Source: Rubrobacter indicoceani
Lineage (GTDB): Bacteria > Actinomycetota > Rubrobacteria > Rubrobacterales > Rubrobacteraceae
Assembly: GCF_003568865.1 (NCBI RefSeq)
Contig: NZ_CP031115.1
Span: 2,790,001 to 2,854,000, forward strand
Direction of reading: 5' to 3'
Length of the DNA: 64,000 nucleotides
Shown here: positions 53,940 through 62,670 of the stretch, in pieces
Layout of the letters: every line of letters begins with the position of its first letter
How positions within the stretch are numbered: the stretch's first letter is position 1
Program-made: the position numbers and the translations under genes
The notes under the pieces: model-generated
What the model was told of the DNA's origin: nothing
The model's input: only the letters and a program-made list of their open reading frames with translations
The model's database searches: none

Positions 53940-54644
53940 ATGAGCGAGACGGATCTCAGACAGTTTACGGAGGTCAGCCCGGAGGGTCGGTTCACCCTTC
54001 AGAACTCGTCAATGCTGAAGGTGCGGCTCGACGGCGACGAAGTCCAGGCTCTTCTCGGCTCGATGGTCGCTTATCAGGGCGACGTCCGCTTTGAGCGGAA
54101 ATCCGGCGGCCTCGGACGGTTCTTCAAAAAAGCCGTAACCGGCGAGGGCGTGCAGCTTATGCGCTGCACCGGTTCGGGTGACCTGTTTCTGGCGCAGGAC
54201 AAGCGGAAGATCATGGTCATAGACCTGAAAAACGAACGCATGACGGTAAACGGCGACAATATTCTTGCCTTCGAGCCGGGTATCGAGTGGGACATCCGGC
54301 GCGTCGAGGGGGCCGGGCGCCTCGCTGGCGGCCTCTTCAACGTCGTGCTGGAGGGGACCGGAAAGGTCGCGGTGACTTCCGCCGGAGAACCCGTCATGCT
54401 CGACACGAAGACCCCGACCTACGCCGACCCGGAATCCGCGATAGCGTGGAGCGGCGGGGTAAAGACCGGGGTCAGGAGCGACGTATCATTCAAGACCTTT
54501 CTCGGGCGCGGAAGCGGAGAGTCGTTTCAGATCTCTTTTGAAGGCTCCGGCTGGGTTCTGATCCAACCCTCGGAAGGCGCGGTCGTGCCACCCCATTCGC
54601 ACGGCGAATCGGGCGGCGGAGGCGGCTTCGACTTCGGCAACTGA
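53940..54644 (+). CDS. AIM24-family protein
   Basis: 234 residues from the ATG at 53940, with GGAGG upstream. Beta-helix-like family (TIGR00266/AIM24) seen from LKVRLDGDEVQALLGSMVAYQGDVRFERK, then LAGGLFNVVLEGTGKVAVTSAG and a C-terminal Gly/His-rich tail. Function in bacteria is poorly known. A terminator follows. Confidence 0.85.
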   Translation: MSETDLRQFTEVSPEGRFTLQNSSMLKVRLDGDEVQALLGSMVAYQGDVRFERKSGGLGRFFKKAVTGEGVQLMRCTGSGDLFLAQDKRKIMVIDLKNERMTVNGDNILAFEPGIEWDIRRVEGAGRLAGGLFNVVLEGTGKVAVTSAGEPVMLDTKTPTYADPESAIAWSGGVKTGVRSDVSFKTFLGRGSGESFQISFEGSGWVLIQPSEGAVVPPHSHGESGGGGGFDFGN

Positions 54645-54665
54645 GGCCGAAGCCGACGTATTGCC

Positions 54666-54692
54666 GGGGCCGGGTTGACCCGGCTCCTTTTC
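54666..54692 (+). terminator. terminator after the AIM24 gene
   Basis: GGGGCCGGG pairs with CCCGGCTCC (54666-54687, one GU pair, TTGA loop), followed by TTTTCT. It lies between convergent AIM24 and leuS. Confidence 0.75.
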
Positions 54693-54697
54693 TCTAC

Positions 54698-57139
54698 CTA
54701 CCCCACAACCAGGTTCACGAGTCGCCCCGGTACGTAAATAGCTTTTCTGAGCGTCTTGCCGTTTGTGTGGACGGCGACTTTCTCGCTGGCGAGGGCGAGT
54801 TCCTTTGCCGCGTCTTCCTCGATGTCTGAGGGGGCTTCGATGCGGTCGCGGAGCTTGCCGTTTACCTGCACGATGAGCGTTATCTTCTCCGCCAGAGTCT
54901 CGGCCTCGTCCCACCCGGGCCAGCCCTGAAGGTGTACGGATTCGTCCGTTCCGACCTCGGCCCACAACTCCTCTGCGTGGTGCGGGGCGATGGGCGCGAG
55001 CAGGAGCGCGAACGTCTGGACGGCTCCGTTCCACTCGCCTTTCCCGACCCCGCCTTTTATAGCCAGCAGGTAGTTCACGTACTCCATCATCGCGGCGATG
55101 GCGGTGTTGAACCGGAACGCTTCAAGGTCTTCGGTAACCTTCTTTACGAGGCGGTTGGTTCGTCTGCCGAGTTCCGATGGGTCTGCTTCGGCGCTCGAGC
55201 CTTCGGCGTCGGTTGCGAGCGAGGCCGCCCGGCGAAGCCAGCGCGATACTCCTCCGATGCCGCCGCCGTCCCAGGGGCCGCCTTCGTTCCAAGGCCCGAT
55301 GAACATAAGGTAGCACCGGAGCGCGTCCGAGCCGTAGCGGTCAACGTAGTCCTGCGGGTTGACGACGTTCCCCCGGCTCTTGCTCATCCGGTTGCCGTCC
55401 GGCCCTAAGATGATCCCTTGGTTGAAGAGCTTGTCCATCGGTTCGTCGAAGTCCACGAGGCCGATGTCGCGCATGACCTTTGTAAAGAACCGCGTGTAGA
55501 GCAGGTGCATGACCGCGTGCTCGACGCCGCCCGTGTACAGGTCAACCGGGAGCCACTTCCTGCCGCGCTCGGGGTCGAACGGCGCGGCGTCGTAGCGCGG
55601 GCTGAGGTAGCGGTACTGATACCACGACGAGTCCATGAACGTGTCCATCGTGTCCGTTTCGCGCTCCGCCTCGCCGCCGCACTCCGGGCAGGAGACGCGC
55701 CAGAAGTCCTCGCGCAGCTTCAGGGGGGATTCCCCGGTCGGGGTGAACTCGGCGTCTTCGGGGAGGAGGACGGGAAGGTCGGATTCCGGGACGGGAACGG
55801 TACCGCACTCTTTGCAGTGGATCATGGGTATCGGCGTTCCCCAGTAACGCTGACGGGAGATAAGCCAGTCCCGAAGACGATAGGTCACGGTCGCGCCGCC
55901 GGAATTCCGGGACTCGAGGTGTGCGACCATCTTCTCTTTCGCTTCTTCCACGCCAAGCCCGTCAAGGAAGTCGCTGTTTATCGCCGGGCCGTCTCCGGTG
56001 TACGCTTTCCCGTCGAAGTCTTCGGGCGGTTTGACGGTGCGGACTATCGGGAGGTCGTACTTCTCCGCGAAAAGCCAGTCGCGCTCGTCCTGACCGGGTA
56101 CGGCCATGATGGCCCCCGTCCCGTAACCCATCAGAACGTAGTCCGCGATGTAGATGGGGATTTCCTTGCCGTTGGCCGGGTTTGTCGCGTAAGCCCCGGT
56201 GAAGACCCCCGTTTTCTCGCGGGTGTTGTCGGTCCGGTCTATCTCTGTCATGCGCCCGGCTCGTTCTCTGTACGCCTCGACTGCGGATCTCTGCTCGGCG
56301 GTGGTTATTTCGTTGACCGCCGGGTGTTCCGGCGACATGACAAAGAACGTCGCCCCGAAGAGCGTGTCGGGGCGGGTCGTAAAGACTTCGAGGTCGCCGT
56401 AACCGAGAACCGGGAAACTTATCTGTGCGCCCTCGGAGCGTCCGATCCAGTTCCGCTGAAGCGTCTCGACCCTTTCGGGCCAGTCGAGCTTCGAGAAGTC
56501 AAGGAGCTCATCGGCGTAGTCGGTGATCCTGAAAAGCCACTGCCAGAGGTTCTTTTTCACGACGGGCGTTCCGCACCGCTCACAGACCCTGTCCGGCCCC
56601 ACGACCTGCTCTCTTGCAAGCGTGGTGTTGTCTTTCGGACACCAGTCGACGGGGGCCTGCTTGCGATACGCCAGCCCGCGCTTGAAGAACTCGATAAAGA
56701 ACCACTGGTTCCACCGGTAGTACTCCGGGTCGCAGGTTACGACCTCGGCGTCGAGGTCGAACATCGCCCCCATCTGCCGGAGCTGGCCGCGCATGTTCTC
56801 GATGTTGGAGTACGTCCAGTCGCGGGGGTGGATGTTCCTTTTTATCGCAGCGTTCTCAGCCGGAAGCCCGAAGGCGTCGAAGCCGATGGGAAAGAAGACG
56901 CGGTGCCCGTTCATCCGCATGAAACGGGCATGCGTGTCGGAGGGGGTCATCGCGTACCAGTGCCCGACGTGCAGGTCACCGGAGGGATACGGGAGCATCG
57001 TCAGGGCGTAATGCTTCGGTTTACCCGCGTCCTCCTCGGTTCTATAGAGGTCCGAAGCCTCCCACTTCTCGCGCCAGCGGCGCTCAATGTCGGTGGGGCT
57101 GTAGGTTTTCGTATCGGTTCTGGCGTGGGTGTCGGTCAT
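54698..57139 (-). CDS. leuS: leucyl-tRNA synthetase
   Basis: 813 residues. Class Ia synthetase with the HIGH-type motif HVGHWYAM near residue 58, the editing domain insert (about 220-420, with a conserved Thr-rich segment FTTRPDTLFGATFFVMSPEH region), and the KMSKS motif as RMSKSRGNVV near residue 580. C-terminal anticodon-binding domain ends in RKAIYVPGRLVNLVVG. Length is at the shorter end of bacterial LeuRS. No T-box was seen in its leader. Confidence 0.97.
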   Translation of the reverse strand: MTDTHARTDTKTYSPTDIERRWREKWEASDLYRTEEDAGKPKHYALTMLPYPSGDLHVGHWYAMTPSDTHARFMRMNGHRVFFPIGFDAFGLPAENAAIKRNIHPRDWTYSNIENMRGQLRQMGAMFDLDAEVVTCDPEYYRWNQWFFIEFFKRGLAYRKQAPVDWCPKDNTTLAREQVVGPDRVCERCGTPVVKKNLWQWLFRITDYADELLDFSKLDWPERVETLQRNWIGRSEGAQISFPVLGYGDLEVFTTRPDTLFGATFFVMSPEHPAVNEITTAEQRSAVEAYRERAGRMTEIDRTDNTREKTGVFTGAYATNPANGKEIPIYIADYVLMGYGTGAIMAVPGQDERDWLFAEKYDLPIVRTVKPPEDFDGKAYTGDGPAINSDFLDGLGVEEAKEKMVAHLESRNSGGATVTYRLRDWLISRQRYWGTPIPMIHCKECGTVPVPESDLPVLLPEDAEFTPTGESPLKLREDFWRVSCPECGGEAERETDTMDTFMDSSWYQYRYLSPRYDAAPFDPERGRKWLPVDLYTGGVEHAVMHLLYTRFFTKVMRDIGLVDFDEPMDKLFNQGIILGPDGNRMSKSRGNVVNPQDYVDRYGSDALRCYLMFIGPWNEGGPWDGGGIGGVSRWLRRAASLATDAEGSSAEADPSELGRRTNRLVKKVTEDLEAFRFNTAIAAMMEYVNYLLAIKGGVGKGEWNGAVQTFALLLAPIAPHHAEELWAEVGTDESVHLQGWPGWDEAETLAEKITLIVQVNGKLRDRIEAPSDIEEDAAKELALASEKVAVHTNGKTLRKAIYVPGRLVNLVVG

Positions 57140-57311
57140 GGAAATTCTCCGTCTGGTGTAAGAAGCGTTCGGTGAATTCTGCCGGGGTTCCGGCGGGAGA
57201 GCAGGGCTTTATAGTCGTGGCAGTCGGGGCTGCCACGCGGTGATCGTCTGCGTCCGGTTCATGTACTGATCATACCATCGAGGCTCGGTTCGGACCTCCG
57301 GGCGCCCCGGC

Positions 57312-57351
57312 ACGAGCGGAGCTTCCGGGCAGACCCGGAGGCTCCGCTCGT
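57312..57351. repeat. long inverted repeat
   Basis: An 18-base left arm beginning ACGAGCGGAGC (57312-57329) pairs with 57334-57351 with one GU pair and a four-base loop. No clear T run follows on either strand, though T-rich sequence lies about 10 bases further on the plus strand. It sits downstream of the DUF4352 gene and upstream of leuS. Confidence 0.75.
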
Positions 57352-57386
57352 CACGCCTACTGATTACTTTCTTTTTGCGGGTTCGC

Positions 57387-57950
57387 TCAGAATTCGAGCC
57401 GCACGGAACCGGTCCGGTCCGAGAACATCTGCGCGTCCCCGAGCTCGAGGGTGAAGTCCCCGGCGTCCGGTGAGACGGTGAAGATAGCGGTCCCCTCCCG
57501 GCTCACTCCGGGGTTGACCTGCTCCAGAAAGATGTTGCGTCCCTCCTCGATAAACTCAAAAGCGTCCGGATCGGCCTCGAAGCGTCGGTCCTGCCCGTCC
57601 ACCAGCGCCATCGAAACGGTGTCGAGCGTAACGGCCTCGGAGCCGTTGTTGGTGAAGGTGAAGTCAACGACGACGAAGCTCCCCTCGCGGTTCTCCCCGA
57701 GCTCTCCGAACTGCGACTGCAGGCTCGTCGTCTCCTCCGCACCGTTCACGACCCACGATACCTCGCCCACGTCGAGGTTCTGCCCGACAGGAACGGCCTG
57801 CGGCGCGGCCTCGTCTCCCCCACCGTCGGCCGCCTGTCCTCCAGAGTCCGAACCACCGTCGAGAACGGCCACAAAGGCGGTGCAGCCCGCGATAAGGAAC
57901 CCGAGCAGTAGAACCCCGCTGCACCCGATGAATATCCACTTCCTGTACAT
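57387..57950 (-). CDS. DUF4352-domain lipoprotein
   Basis: 187 residues. Signal peptide with lipobox LIAGC (Cys23), a short disordered linker with Gly/Asp/Ser, then a beta-sandwich DUF4352 domain (VSWVVNGAEETTSL, VVVDFTFTNNGSEAVTLDTVSMALVDGQDRRFEAD region). These are extracellular lipoproteins of unknown role, often with transport or stress genes. Start ATG at 57950. Confidence 0.83.
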   Translation of the reverse strand: MYRKWIFIGCSGVLLLGFLIAGCTAFVAVLDGGSDSGGQAADGGGDEAAPQAVPVGQNLDVGEVSWVVNGAEETTSLQSQFGELGENREGSFVVVDFTFTNNGSEAVTLDTVSMALVDGQDRRFEADPDAFEFIEEGRNIFLEQVNPGVSREGTAIFTVSPDAGDFTLELGDAQMFSDRTGSVRLEF

Positions 57951-58034
57951 GATCCCTACCTCCCTGACCTTGCTCCGATTACGGATCAGAGCTTCGCAGA
58001 AGAGCTGGACGGAACTCTGCGGGCGGGGCTTGTT

Positions 58035-58724
58035 TCAGAGGACTAGAACAGCGAGAAGCCCGGCGACGAGCGTGCAGAGGATGTTCGTGAGTTCGTTTCC
58101 GAGGCGGGGCAGCTTCGCCCCGATGACGCTGTCCGCCAGCGTCCCGGCAAAAGCCGCGAATGCCACGACGAGCGCGGCTCCGAGCCCGTCTACAAGCCCG
58201 AGCCCGAGCCCGGCTGCGGCCATGAAAAACGCGGCGACCACCCCGGCGAGCGTCCCGACGACCGTTACCGCGCCGTCCGTACCGGGTGCGACCCTCTGAA
58301 GGCTCGTTATAAGGTGCGGGGTTCCGCCGTACAGCTGCCCGACCTCGGACTCGACCGTATCCGCAAAGGCCGCCCCGAGCGATGCGACGAAGGCGGCGAG
58401 AAGGGCCTCCGCTCCGGTTGCGGCGTAGACCCCGGCGAGCACCCCGGCGACGGAGAGGTTTGCAAGGGCGTTTTTCGCGCCGCGCCGACCGCCTAGTTCC
58501 TGCGCCGTGCCGGATCTTTTTTTCTTTTCGTAGCCGAGCCGGGTGAGGGCGGACCCTCCAACCACGAACAGGGCGAGCAGGACGAAACCCTGCCATCCGG
58601 CCCAGTAGAAGATAGCTGTGCCGAGTGCGAAGCCGCCGAGCGCACCGCCACTTCCGACCATCCTGAAACGATGGGCCAGCACGGCGAAGGCGGCGGTTAC
58701 GATAGCGGCGGTGGCGAGGCTCAA
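58035..58724 (-). CDS. DUF92-family membrane protein
   Basis: 229 residues with six to seven membrane helices. Matches the DUF92/TIGR00297 family: FALGTAIFYWAGWQGFVLLALFVVGGSALTRLGYEKK region, and AAFADTVESEVGQLYGG, a conserved helix pair that in plants and bacteria is linked to prenol-phosphate kinase-like activity in distant homologues. The activity here is unknown. Confidence 0.78.
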   Translation of the reverse strand: MSLATAAIVTAAFAVLAHRFRMVGSGGALGGFALGTAIFYWAGWQGFVLLALFVVGGSALTRLGYEKKKRSGTAQELGGRRGAKNALANLSVAGVLAGVYAATGAEALLAAFVASLGAAFADTVESEVGQLYGGTPHLITSLQRVAPGTDGAVTVVGTLAGVVAAFFMAAAGLGLGLVDGLGAALVVAFAAFAGTLADSVIGAKLPRLGNELTNILCTLVAGLLAVLVL

Positions 58725-58738
58725 AGGGAGGCTTCCGG

Positions 58739-59212
58739 TTACCCGCCGAGCCTCTCAAGCAGGCGTCGGGCGTAGGCTTCGCATTCGTCCGGGAAACCTC
58801 TCAGAAGGGCGGGTTCTATGTTTCCTGCCCTGACGCCCCGTTGCTGGAGGTGTTCGACGCCCTGATAGAGCAGCGACCCGGCGAGCGGGCTCGCGGCCTC
58901 GGGGGTTGCTACGACCACACCGCACAACCCGAAATCTCCGGCGGTGTCCCTGAGCGGGGTCAGGGTGTCCACCGCGTCGGGGAGATCCTGCCCGACTACA
59001 AAGACCGAAGCGTCCCAGTTTCTCGGCCTCGGTGGTGCCTTGGAGGACATGATGGCGACGATATCGCGCCGGTCCAGCCCGTCCCAGTAGGTCGAGATCT
59101 TTCCCCCGCCGCCGCTTACCGCAGCCCTCGAAAGCCCGGACCACACGGCCTCGGCGACGCCCCTTGCGTACTCGCTCTTGTAATCCACGAAGATTCCGAC
59201 TCTTGCATCCAT
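58739..59212 (-). CDS. unknown cytoplasmic alpha/beta protein
   Basis: 157 residues, no family recognised. Pattern of alternating strands and helices with FVDYKSEYARGVAEAVWSG at the N terminus, SVFVVGQDLPDAVDTL in the middle and GVVVATPEAASPLAGSLLYQGVEHL later. No signal peptide. It is 14 bases upstream of the DUF92 gene on the same strand. A Rossmann-like or flavodoxin-like fold is possible but not supported by a motif. Confidence 0.6.
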   Translation of the reverse strand: MDARVGIFVDYKSEYARGVAEAVWSGLSRAAVSGGGGKISTYWDGLDRRDIVAIMSSKAPPRPRNWDASVFVVGQDLPDAVDTLTPLRDTAGDFGLCGVVVATPEAASPLAGSLLYQGVEHLQQRGVRAGNIEPALLRGFPDECEAYARRLLERLGG

Positions 59213-59246
59213 CGTCTCGATGTTACCAGAGCCTCGCAGGTTTCAG

Positions 59247-59597
59247 TCAGGCATCGCGTCCGGCCCGTTTCTCGAGCCTTTTGGAGAAGACGTCTATCTC
59301 CTTGATGGTCTGGAAGTCACCGTTTTTCTCGGCTACTTCCCTGCCGCGCCGGAAGACTTCTCTTGCCTCGTCGTAGCGCTCCAGCTCCAGAAGCGAGCGC
59401 CCGAGCCCCCGAAACGCCACCGAGTAGTCCGGCTTGTTCTCCACGGCTTTCTGCAGGTGCTCTCTTGCCTCTTCGTAGTTCTCTTCCTTGAAGAGTTCGA
59501 GGCCGAGCGAGCAGAGTATCATGGGATTGTTCGGGTCTCTGGGGAGCAGCTTCCTGAACATTTCGCTGCGTGAACCCGCCGGGTTGCGGTCGCTCAT
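59247..59597 (-). CDS. TPR-repeat protein
   Basis: 116 residues with about two to three tetratricopeptide repeats: PMILCSLGLELFKEENYEEAREHLQKA and AFRGLGRSLLELERYDEAREVFRRG. TPRs mediate protein-protein contacts. Its start overlaps the stop of the transglycosylase gene as ATGA, so the two are co-translated. Confidence 0.85.
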   Translation of the reverse strand: MSDRNPAGSRSEMFRKLLPRDPNNPMILCSLGLELFKEENYEEAREHLQKAVENKPDYSVAFRGLGRSLLELERYDEAREVFRRGREVAEKNGDFQTIKEIDVFSKRLEKRAGRDA

Positions 59598-60871
59598 AGG
59601 AGTTGTCCCTCCGCGTCTAGTTGTTCGTAACCCTCCGCTACGGTCAGAACTTCGCTGACGTACCAGTCGGCGTGATTGTAGGAGTAAATTGCCGCGTACC
59701 AGTCATCAGGCGCCCCACCGGCCACGAGGTATCCCGCCGCCGCCGGGATGGCGTCTTCCGGGTCCATTATGTTTGCCTGCCCGTCTCCGTTGCCGTCCAC
59801 CCCGGAGGTCGCCCACGTCGAGGGAAGAAACTGCATCGGCCCCATCGCTCCGGCGCTCGACGGCCCGAGGTTCCGGCCGTGGTCGGATTCGATCTTGCCG
59901 ATCGCCGCGAGTATGTACCAGTCCGCCCCGAACCCGTAACGCTCCGCCGACTCCCGGTAGAGCTGCATGTAGCGGTCCTGCGGGATGGCGACCTCTTCGG
60001 AGGCGAATATTTCCCTGCCCTCTGCGATTCCTATCTCCTCTTCGCGCCGGGAGGTCGTTCCGCCGGTCGCTGCGGCCCGGGCGTCTATCCTGGCCCGCTC
60101 GGCGCGGCGGAGTTTTTCCTGCCGCGCCTCTCTGTACTCTTCGGCGCGACGCTCGACGTACCGCTGCTTTTCGAGCCGCGCTTCTTCCATCTCCCGCTCT
60201 TCCAGAAAGATCTCGGCCTCAAGATCCGAGCGAAGCCGCTCCGCTTCCCGCGCCATCCCGGCCATCCGGGCCCGCTCCCGATGCTGCCCGGCAAGGGCCT
60301 CTCCCTGTTCGCGCTGCAGCTCCCTTACCTGAGCGAGCGTCTCGGCGAGGATGCGCTCATCTTCTCGAAACCCCTCTAGCTCCTCCCTGTCGGTGAAGAT
60401 TGCCCGCCGGACTGCCGGGTCCATCACCCCCGAAGCGTCCCCGGCGAGCAGATCCTCCAGCACAAGGTCTATCCCGCTCAGACCACCCTCCCGGTAAGCC
60501 CGAACTATCCCTGCGCGGTGCTCCGATTCGGAATTCTTTCGCTCGGCCTCCCGGAGCCGCAGTTCTTTTTCAAGTTCCTCGGCCTTCAACTCCAGCTCTG
60601 CGACCCGCTCCTCGGTAGATCCCAGAGAGGCCTGAACCTCCTCCAGCCGGACGGCCGCCTCAGAGACTCTGTCTATCGAAGCTAAAAGGTCCCGCTCGTA
60701 ATTTCCGACGCGCTCTCTGGAAGCATCTATCTCCGCCCGGAACACCGCCTCTTCACCATCACGCTCGACCGCCCCCGAAGCCTCCGCCGCAAAAAAGAGA
60801 CCGACGCATGCCAGCACCACACCGAACAGCCCGAAACGGGAGCGTCCGCCGTCTCGCCCCCCGCCCTTCAC
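59594..60871 (-). CDS. coiled-coil lytic transglycosylase
   Basis: 425 residues. N-terminal membrane anchor or signal (about 13-33), a long Glu/Arg-rich coiled coil (about 45-280), then an MltB-like lytic transglycosylase domain with catalytic Glu in IGKIESDHGRNLGPSSAGAM, followed by PMQFLPSTWATSGVDGNGDG. It should cleave peptidoglycan outside the membrane. The coiled coil resembles EnvC/PcsB-type regulators, so it may be tied to division or wall growth. Confidence 0.87.
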   Translation of the reverse strand: MKGGGRDGGRSRFGLFGVVLACVGLFFAAEASGAVERDGEEAVFRAEIDASRERVGNYERDLLASIDRVSEAAVRLEEVQASLGSTEERVAELELKAEELEKELRLREAERKNSESEHRAGIVRAYREGGLSGIDLVLEDLLAGDASGVMDPAVRRAIFTDREELEGFREDERILAETLAQVRELQREQGEALAGQHRERARMAGMAREAERLRSDLEAEIFLEEREMEEARLEKQRYVERRAEEYREARQEKLRRAERARIDARAAATGGTTSRREEEIGIAEGREIFASEEVAIPQDRYMQLYRESAERYGFGADWYILAAIGKIESDHGRNLGPSSAGAMGPMQFLPSTWATSGVDGNGDGQANIMDPEDAIPAAAGYLVAGGAPDDWYAAIYSYNHADWYVSEVLTVAEGYEQLDAEGQLL

Positions 60872-60974
60872 AAAACATCCCCGGACTCGTTCTCGATCAC
60901 GATACTCGACAGCCTACAGCAACCACGAACCTGCCGAAACGGTCTTTACCAGCCAGGAAAACGTACAATCCGAA

Positions 60975-61883
60975 CTACCGTGTCTTGTCTTCTATGAGTT
61001 TTGCTATTATTGTTTCTAATTCCTCGTCGTGTTTGAAGCGTATCTCTATTTTTCCGCCCCGGCGGGACTTCTTTATCCTGGTCTGGAGTTTGATCGCCTG
61101 GGTTATTTTGTTTGAGATCCGGTCCAGTGCTTCGCTGTTCCGGTCTGCTTCCCGCTGCTTTTTATTCGGACTGTCGGGTGGCGGGGTGTCAGCCCCCGGC
61201 TCGGATGAAGCAGCGGCCCAGGCGGCGGCGTTGATCTCCCGTACCATCTCCTCGACCCTTCGCACGGAGAGTTTCTCCTGCTGTATCTCCTTGGCGAGGC
61301 GAAGTATTTCGACCTCGTCTTTGAGTCCGAGGACGGCTCTTGCGTGTCCTTCGGATATACTCCCCTCCTGCAGCATTACTCGCACGCTCTCCGGCAGCTG
61401 TACGAGCCGGAGCGTATTCGTTACGGAGGTTCGGCTCTTGCCGAGTCGCGCCGCGAGTTGCTCTCTTGTAAGGCCGAAGCTGTCCATGAGCGCCTGATAG
61501 GCCGCCGCCGTCTCAAGCGGGTTGAGCTGCTCCCGCTGCAGGTTCTCGACAAGGGCGAGCTCCATCGTCTCGTCCTCGTCCGCCTGACGGATCAGAACCG
61601 GCACCCGCTCGATACCGGCTTCCTTTGCGGCCCTGAGTCGTCGCTCGCCCGCGATCAACTCAAACCCCGTCTCGGTCGGACGCACGACAAGCGGCTGAAG
61701 TATCCCGACGCTTTTTATCGAAGTGGCGAGTTCTTTGATCCCCGCTTCGGAAAAGTTGCGCCGGGGCTGCATGGCGTTTGGTCGGACGGCGGATACGGGC
61801 AACTCCTCGAACCTCAACCCCCCGACGCTCTCGCCGGTGGCGATCAGCGCAGAGAGCCCCCGCCCGAGCCCTCGCCTACCCAC
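60975..61883 (-). CDS. parB: chromosome partitioning protein ParB
   Basis: 302 residues. N-terminal CTPase/ParB fold with VGILQPLVVRPT, GERRLRAAKEAGI and ENLQREQLNPLE, then a helix-turn-helix (QLAARLGKSRTSVTNTLRLVQLP). The C-terminal dimer domain is basic. It spreads from parS to organise the origin region. The start overlaps parA by 8 bases. Confidence 0.96.
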   Translation of the reverse strand: MGRRGLGRGLSALIATGESVGGLRFEELPVSAVRPNAMQPRRNFSEAGIKELATSIKSVGILQPLVVRPTETGFELIAGERRLRAAKEAGIERVPVLIRQADEDETMELALVENLQREQLNPLETAAAYQALMDSFGLTREQLAARLGKSRTSVTNTLRLVQLPESVRVMLQEGSISEGHARAVLGLKDEVEILRLAKEIQQEKLSVRRVEEMVREINAAAWAAASSEPGADTPPPDSPNKKQREADRNSEALDRISNKITQAIKLQTRIKKSRRGGKIEIRFKHDEELETIIAKLIEDKTR

Positions 61884-62646
61884 GTCCGATCACCTCCTCG
61901 GCTACGGATGCGTAGGCTTCAGCCCCGCTGCTCTTCGGCGCATATAGCGCCACCGGCATACCGAAGCTCGGTGCTTCGCTCAAGCGCACGTTGCGCGGGA
62001 TGATGGTCCGGAAAACTCTTTCCCCGAAAAACGTACGCACCTCCTCAGCCACCTGTTTGGCAAGGTTGATGCGCGAGTCATACATGGTCAGCAAAACCCC
62101 ACCCACCTCGAGTTCCGGGTTCAGTTCTTTCTTCACCAGACGAATGCTCTGCATCAGCTGCGATAACCCCTCAAGCGCGTAGTACTCACATTGAACCGGG
62201 ATAAGCACCTCATCCGCAGCGGTAAGGGCGTTCAGCGTCAGGAGGTCCAGCGACGGAGGACAATCCAGCAATACCCGGTCGTACCTGTCCTGCGGAAGCT
62301 TCTCTATGGCTCGTTTCAGTTTCATCTCTCTCGCCATCGCAGAGACCATCTCCACCTCCGCTCCCACCAGGTTTATGCTCGATGGTGCCACCCAGAGCCC
62401 CTCTATCCCCGTTTTACGGGAGATATCTTCGATGGATTTTCCTTCCAGCAGTACGTCGTACATACAACCGCCATACCCTACTTCCACCCCGAAACCGCTC
62501 GTGGCGTTTGCTTGGGGATCCATATCTACAACGAGTATTCTCTCGCCTTTTGTAGCCAGGTAGGCGGCGAGGTTTATCGCGGTGGTACTCTTCCCCACCC
62601 CGCCCTTCTGATTGACTATTGCGACCACGGATTTCATCGCAGGCAT
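61876..62646 (-). CDS. parA: chromosome partitioning ATPase ParA (Soj)
   Basis: 256 residues. Deviant Walker A KGGVGKSTTAIN, Walker B region VLLDCPPSLDLL, and a second motif NVRLSEAPSFG. A start at the Met three codons in (MKSVVAIVNQKGG) is also possible. Acts with ParB and parS in origin segregation. Confidence 0.96.
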   Translation of the reverse strand: MPAMKSVVAIVNQKGGVGKSTTAINLAAYLATKGERILVVDMDPQANATSGFGVEVGYGGCMYDVLLEGKSIEDISRKTGIEGLWVAPSSINLVGAEVEMVSAMAREMKLKRAIEKLPQDRYDRVLLDCPPSLDLLTLNALTAADEVLIPVQCEYYALEGLSQLMQSIRLVKKELNPELEVGGVLLTMYDSRINLAKQVAEEVRTFFGERVFRTIIPRNVRLSEAPSFGMPVALYAPKSSGAEAYASVAEEVIGRG

Positions 62647-62670
62647 GTTAGCACGGTTGTACGCGCAACC

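Noticed and set aside
55418-57175. 585-codon plus-strand frame over leuS
   Set aside because: Shadow of leuS, which has all synthetase motifs.
57140-57386. T-box leader for leuS
   Set aside because: No T-box core sequence or antiterminator pairing was found.
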